Of a DNA stretch of 64,000 nucleotides, positions 61,411 through 64,000 are shown one piece after another. Below the pieces are notes generated by a model. The model was not told the origin of the DNA and ran no database searches. It saw nothing but the letters and a program-made list of their open reading frames with translations. The first letter of the stretch is position 1, and every line of letters begins with the position of its first letter. This stretch comes from Streptomyces mobaraensis (GTDB taxonomy: Bacteria > Actinomycetota > Actinomycetes > Streptomycetales > Streptomycetaceae): NCBI RefSeq assembly GCF_020099395.1, contig NZ_CP083590.1, positions 5,208,001-5,272,000 of the forward strand, in the 5' to 3' direction. Made by a program: the position numbers and the translations under genes.

Positions 61411-63536
61411 GAGGGCACCCCGGACGGGCCCGGTCCCGTGGGGTCGGGCCCTGACGGGCCCGGTCCTGTGGGGTCGGGCCCTGACGGGTCCGGTCCTGTG
61501 GGGTCGGGCCCTGACGGGTCCGGTCCTGTGGGGTCGGGCCCTGACGGGTCCGCCGCCGGTGCGTCCGGTCCTTTGGATCCCGACCTTGACAGGCCCTTCC
61601 CCGGCGCGTCCCGTTCCGTACGGTCCGACCGCGACGGATCCGACCGCGACGGGTCCGTCCCTGTCGGGTCCGTCCCTGCCGGGTCCGTTCCTGGCAGGAC
61701 CGGTCCCGTCGGATTCGTCCCGGACCAGGCCGGCCTCGACGGGTTCGGTCCCGTCGGGTTCGGCCCTGCCGGGGGTCTCCCCGGCACGTCCGTCCCCGAC
61801 GCGCCCGCCGCTGCCCCTGCCTCTGCCCCTGCTCGTGTCCCCGCCCCCGCCGCCCCCAGAGCGTCCCGCACCTGCGCGACGGTCAGCCACGGCAGGGGCG
61901 CCAGCACCTTCGCCACCTGCGGTGCGAAGGCCGGGGAGGCGACGACGACGTCGGCCGTCGGACCGTCGGCGACGATCTCGCCCTCCGCCAGGACGACGAC
62001 GCGGTGGGCGAGCTCGGCGGCCAGTTCCACGTCGTGGGTGGCCAGGACGATCGCGTGGCCCTCGGCGGCCAGGCCGCGCAGGATCTCGACCAGGCGGGCC
62101 TTCGCCGCGTAGTCCAGGCCGCGCGTCGGCTCGTCGAGGAGCAGCAGCGGCGGCCGGGCGGCGAGGACGACGGCGAGGGCGAGCGCGAGCCGCTGGCCCT
62201 CGGAGAGGTCGCGCGGGTGGGCGTCGTCGGGGACGCCGGGGAGCAGGCCGGAGACGAGGTCGCGGCAGGTGCCGGGGGTGGCGGAGGCGTCGCGGTCGGC
62301 GGCGGCGCACTCGGCGCCGACCGTGTCGGCGCAGAGCAGGTCGCGGGGTTCCTGCGGGACGAGGCCGACGTGCCGCAGCAGCTCGCGCGGGCCGGTGCGG
62401 TGCGGGGCGGCACCGCCGACGGCGACCGTGCCGCGGGCCGGCTCGTGCATGCCGACGAGGGTGCGCAGCAGCGTGGACTTGCCGGCGCCGTTGCGGCCCA
62501 TGAGGGCGATCGTCTCGCCCGGCCGGACGGTGAGGTCCACCCCGCGCAGGGCGTCCACCCGGCCGTGCCGGACGGCCAGGCCGGTCACCTGGGCGGCCGG
62601 GGTGCCGGCCGGGGGCGCGGCCGGGGCGCCGCGCCGGAAGCGGCGGAAGTAACGGGAGGGACCGCGGGGCGCGTCCGCCGCGGCCGGGGCCGGCGGGGCG
62701 GACGCGGCGGGCGGCGGGACGTCCGCGAGGCGCGCGCGGAGCGGCGCCGCGGCGCGCCGGGCGTCGCGCACGGTCAGCGGCGGCGGGGACCAGCCGGCGA
62801 GCCGGCCGAGGGCGACGACGGGCGGGTGCACGGACGAGACGGCCATCACCTCGCCCGGCCCGCCGACGACGGGCGGCTCACCGGGCCCGGGCAGCAGCAC
62901 CACCCGGTCCGCGTACTGCACCACCCGCTCCAGCCGGTGCTCGGCCAGCAGCACGGTGGTGCCGAGGTCGTGGACGAGCCGTTGCAGCACCGCGAGGACC
63001 TCCTCGGCGGCGGCCGGGTCGAGCGCGGACGTCGGCTCGTCGAGCACCAGGACGCGCGGGTGCGTCGTGAGCACCGAACCGATGGCGACGCGCTGCTGCT
63101 GGCCGCCGGAGAGGGTGCGCAGGGCGCGGTCGCGGAGGTCGGCGAGGCCGAGCAGGTCGAGGGTCTCCTCGACGCGGCGGCGCATGGTGTCGGCGGGCAG
63201 CCCCAACGACTCCATGCCGTACGCCAGTTCCTCCTCGACGGTGTCGGTGACGAAATGCGCGAGCGGGTCCTGCCCCACCGTGCCGACGACGTCGGCGAGT
63301 TCACGCGGCCGGTGGGTCCGGGTGTCGCGTCCGTCGACGGTGACCCGGCCGCGCAGCGTCCCGCCGGTGAAGTGCGGCACCAGCCCGCTCACGGCACCCA
63401 GCAGCGTCGACTTCCCGACCCCGGACGGCCCGACCAGCAGGCACAACTCCCCTTCGGGAACGGTCAGATCGAGATCCCGGAGGGTCGGCGCGGCGGCGTC
63501 GTGGTACGTCACCGTCACCTGCTCGAAGCGGATCAC
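61407..63536 (-). CDS. double-ATPase ABC protein of an ECF transporter
   Basis: A 709-residue fusion of two ABC ATPase domains. Domain 1: Walker A GPSGVGKST near residue 36, signature LSGGQQQRVAIG, Walker B VLVLDEPTSALD. Domain 2 (from about 310): GRNGAGKSTLL, signature LSEGQRLALAL, Walker B LLLLDEPTRGLD. A repetitive GPDP(S/T) tail follows from about 600. It matches the EcfA/EcfA-prime pair fused in one chain, powering the S component encoded next. GTG at 63536 overlaps the upstream stop (GTGA). Confidence 0.92.
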   Translation of the reverse strand: MIRFEQVTVTYHDAAAPTLRDLDLTVPEGELCLLVGPSGVGKSTLLGAVSGLVPHFTGGTLRGRVTVDGRDTRTHRPRELADVVGTVGQDPLAHFVTDTVEEELAYGMESLGLPADTMRRRVEETLDLLGLADLRDRALRTLSGGQQQRVAIGSVLTTHPRVLVLDEPTSALDPAAAEEVLAVLQRLVHDLGTTVLLAEHRLERVVQYADRVVLLPGPGEPPVVGGPGEVMAVSSVHPPVVALGRLAGWSPPPLTVRDARRAAAPLRARLADVPPPAASAPPAPAAADAPRGPSRYFRRFRRGAPAAPPAGTPAAQVTGLAVRHGRVDALRGVDLTVRPGETIALMGRNGAGKSTLLRTLVGMHEPARGTVAVGGAAPHRTGPRELLRHVGLVPQEPRDLLCADTVGAECAAADRDASATPGTCRDLVSGLLPGVPDDAHPRDLSEGQRLALALAVVLAARPPLLLLDEPTRGLDYAAKARLVEILRGLAAEGHAIVLATHDVELAAELAHRVVVLAEGEIVADGPTADVVVASPAFAPQVAKVLAPLPWLTVAQVRDALGAAGAGTRAGAEAGAAAGASGTDVPGRPPAGPNPTGPNPSRPAWSGTNPTGPVLPGTDPAGTDPTGTDPSRSDPSRSDRTERDAPGKGLSRSGSKGPDAPAADPSGPDPTGPDPSGPDPTGPDPSGPDPTGPGPSGPDPTGPGPSGVPS
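61421..61552. repeat. 30-bp tandem repeats encoding the GPDPSGPDPT tail
   Basis: A 30-base unit (gggtcgggccctgacgggtccggtcctgtg and close variants) is repeated about 4.3 times, with exact periods at 61441, 61471, 61501 and 61531. It encodes a Gly-Pro-Asp-Pro tail on the ATPase; copy number changes stay in frame. Confidence 0.95.
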
Positions 63537-64000
63537 CGGGTGCGGCTCCTTCGGGGTGCTGCGGTGGGGGTGGCCGTGGGAGTGGCGGGGGCGGCGGCCG
63601 GACGTACCCGGGACGGCTCCGCGCCGGCGGCCGGGCGGCCCGGGGTGGGGGACGGATCCCCGCCGGTGCCGGGCCGGTTGCCGTCCCCGTCCGGCGCCGG
63701 ACGGCTCGGGGCCGCCTGCGGTCGGTCAGGGGTGCGCGGGTGCCGGTCGGAGGCCGGTGTGTGGTCCACCGGCCCCGGTGTGGCAGGGGCGGGGGCGGAG
63801 CCCGGCCGGCCCTCCGGGCTCGCGGACGGGTGGCCCGGGGCGAGGGACGGATTCCCGTCAGCGCCGGGCCGGTTGCCGTACCCGGACCCGTACCCGGACC
63901 CGTACTCGTATCCGTACGGAGACGGGTGGTCCCCCCGGTGCGAGGACGTGCCGCCGCGCCCGGCGGGCGGTGCCGCCGTGTCCCGGGCCGGGCCGTGGGC
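63533..64000 (-). CDS. 3' end of an upstream gene, probably the ECF T component
   Basis: The frame is open from the window edge (64000) to its stop at 63533-63535. The visible 155 residues are a Gly/Pro/Ser/Tyr-rich low-complexity tail (EYGSGYGSGYGN, PAPATPGPVD, ATPTATPTAAP). The stop overlaps the GTG of the ATPase gene, so it belongs to the transporter operon, where the transmembrane T (EcfT/CbiQ) gene would be expected. The conserved part lies outside the window, so the product is an inference. Confidence 0.5.
   Translation of the reverse strand, partial: AHGPARDTAAPPAGRGGTSSHRGDHPSPYGYEYGSGYGSGYGNRPGADGNPSLAPGHPSASPEGRPGSAPAPATPGPVDHTPASDRHPRTPDRPQAAPSRPAPDGDGNRPGTGGDPSPTPGRPAAGAEPSRVRPAAAPATPTATPTAAPRRSRTR

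Overview
The window is about 70% GC throughout, with strong third-position G/C bias, many GTG starts, short ATGA/GTGA overlaps between genes, and protein families typical of Streptomyces (DUF3052, DUF6058, DUF6230, DUF6114, DUF6233 and snapalysin). It is almost certainly a Streptomyces chromosome. No plasmid replication gene, transposase, integrase, phage gene or CRISPR array was seen.

Layout. 1-1.0 kb: end of a DUF3052 gene and an AhpE-type peroxiredoxin. 1.1-10.6 kb: a tellurium-resistance-type (Ter) stress island with two TerD proteins, a TerC-like DUF475 membrane protein, a divergent TerD-fold protein, a TerD protein with a Pro/Gln/Tyr-rich tail, and a coupled biosynthetic operon (CitE-like lyase, an 807-residue PRTase-TRSP-StiP-PELOTA fusion, and a HAD phosphatase). 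10.8-14.3 kb: methyltransferase, FmdB zinc ribbon, an envelope coiled-coil protein and a DUF4097 lipoprotein. 14.56 kb: tRNA-Val(UAC). 14.9-20.1 kb: an accessory segment with a seven-gene overlapping minus-strand operon of small, duplicated protein families ending in an XRE regulator, a divergent XRE/TPR-like regulator and a HAD gene. 20.1-24.7 kb: small Streptomyces-specific genes, including three copies of one tiny family.

25.0-27.3 kb: a probable aerolysin-like pore-forming protein followed by a beta-propeller protein, both without signal peptides. 27.3-33.8 kb: gamma-glutamylcyclotransferase-like protein, histidine phosphatase, a frameshifted serine hydrolase, the divergent LysR/snapalysin pair (snpR/snpA) and a DedA protein. 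34-35.6 kb: DoxX behind a probable iron box, and a GDT1/UPF0016 manganese exporter behind a yybP-ykoY manganese riboswitch. 36.4-40.7 kb: a monooxygenase-XRE pair, then a VOC protein plus ECF41 sigma factor facing an AhpD/carboxymuconolactone decarboxylase; both transcription units carry ECF41-type promoters and two decaying genes lie between them. 40.7-50.8 kb: HAD, acetyltransferases, a secreted esterase behind six 35-bp tandem repeats, an MFS pump fused to a MarR-like domain, and a GT87-PAP2 fusion.

50.8-53.8 kb: a secreted protein/DUF6114/DUF6230 operon and a response regulator that lacks its phosphorylation site. 54.2-59.0 kb: a large secreted alanine-rich coiled-coil protein with the layout of a polymorphic toxin (signal peptide, stalk, hydrophobic pretoxin, about 95-residue C-terminal effector), followed by a small immunity-like gene and an ankyrin gene. 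59.1-64 kb: a secreted lytic transglycosylase, an acetyltransferase and a coupled ECF-type vitamin transporter operon that runs off the window edge.

The strongest candidates for something new are the toxin/immunity locus at 54-59 kb, the pore-former/propeller pair at 25-27 kb and the duplicated-module operon at 15-18 kb.
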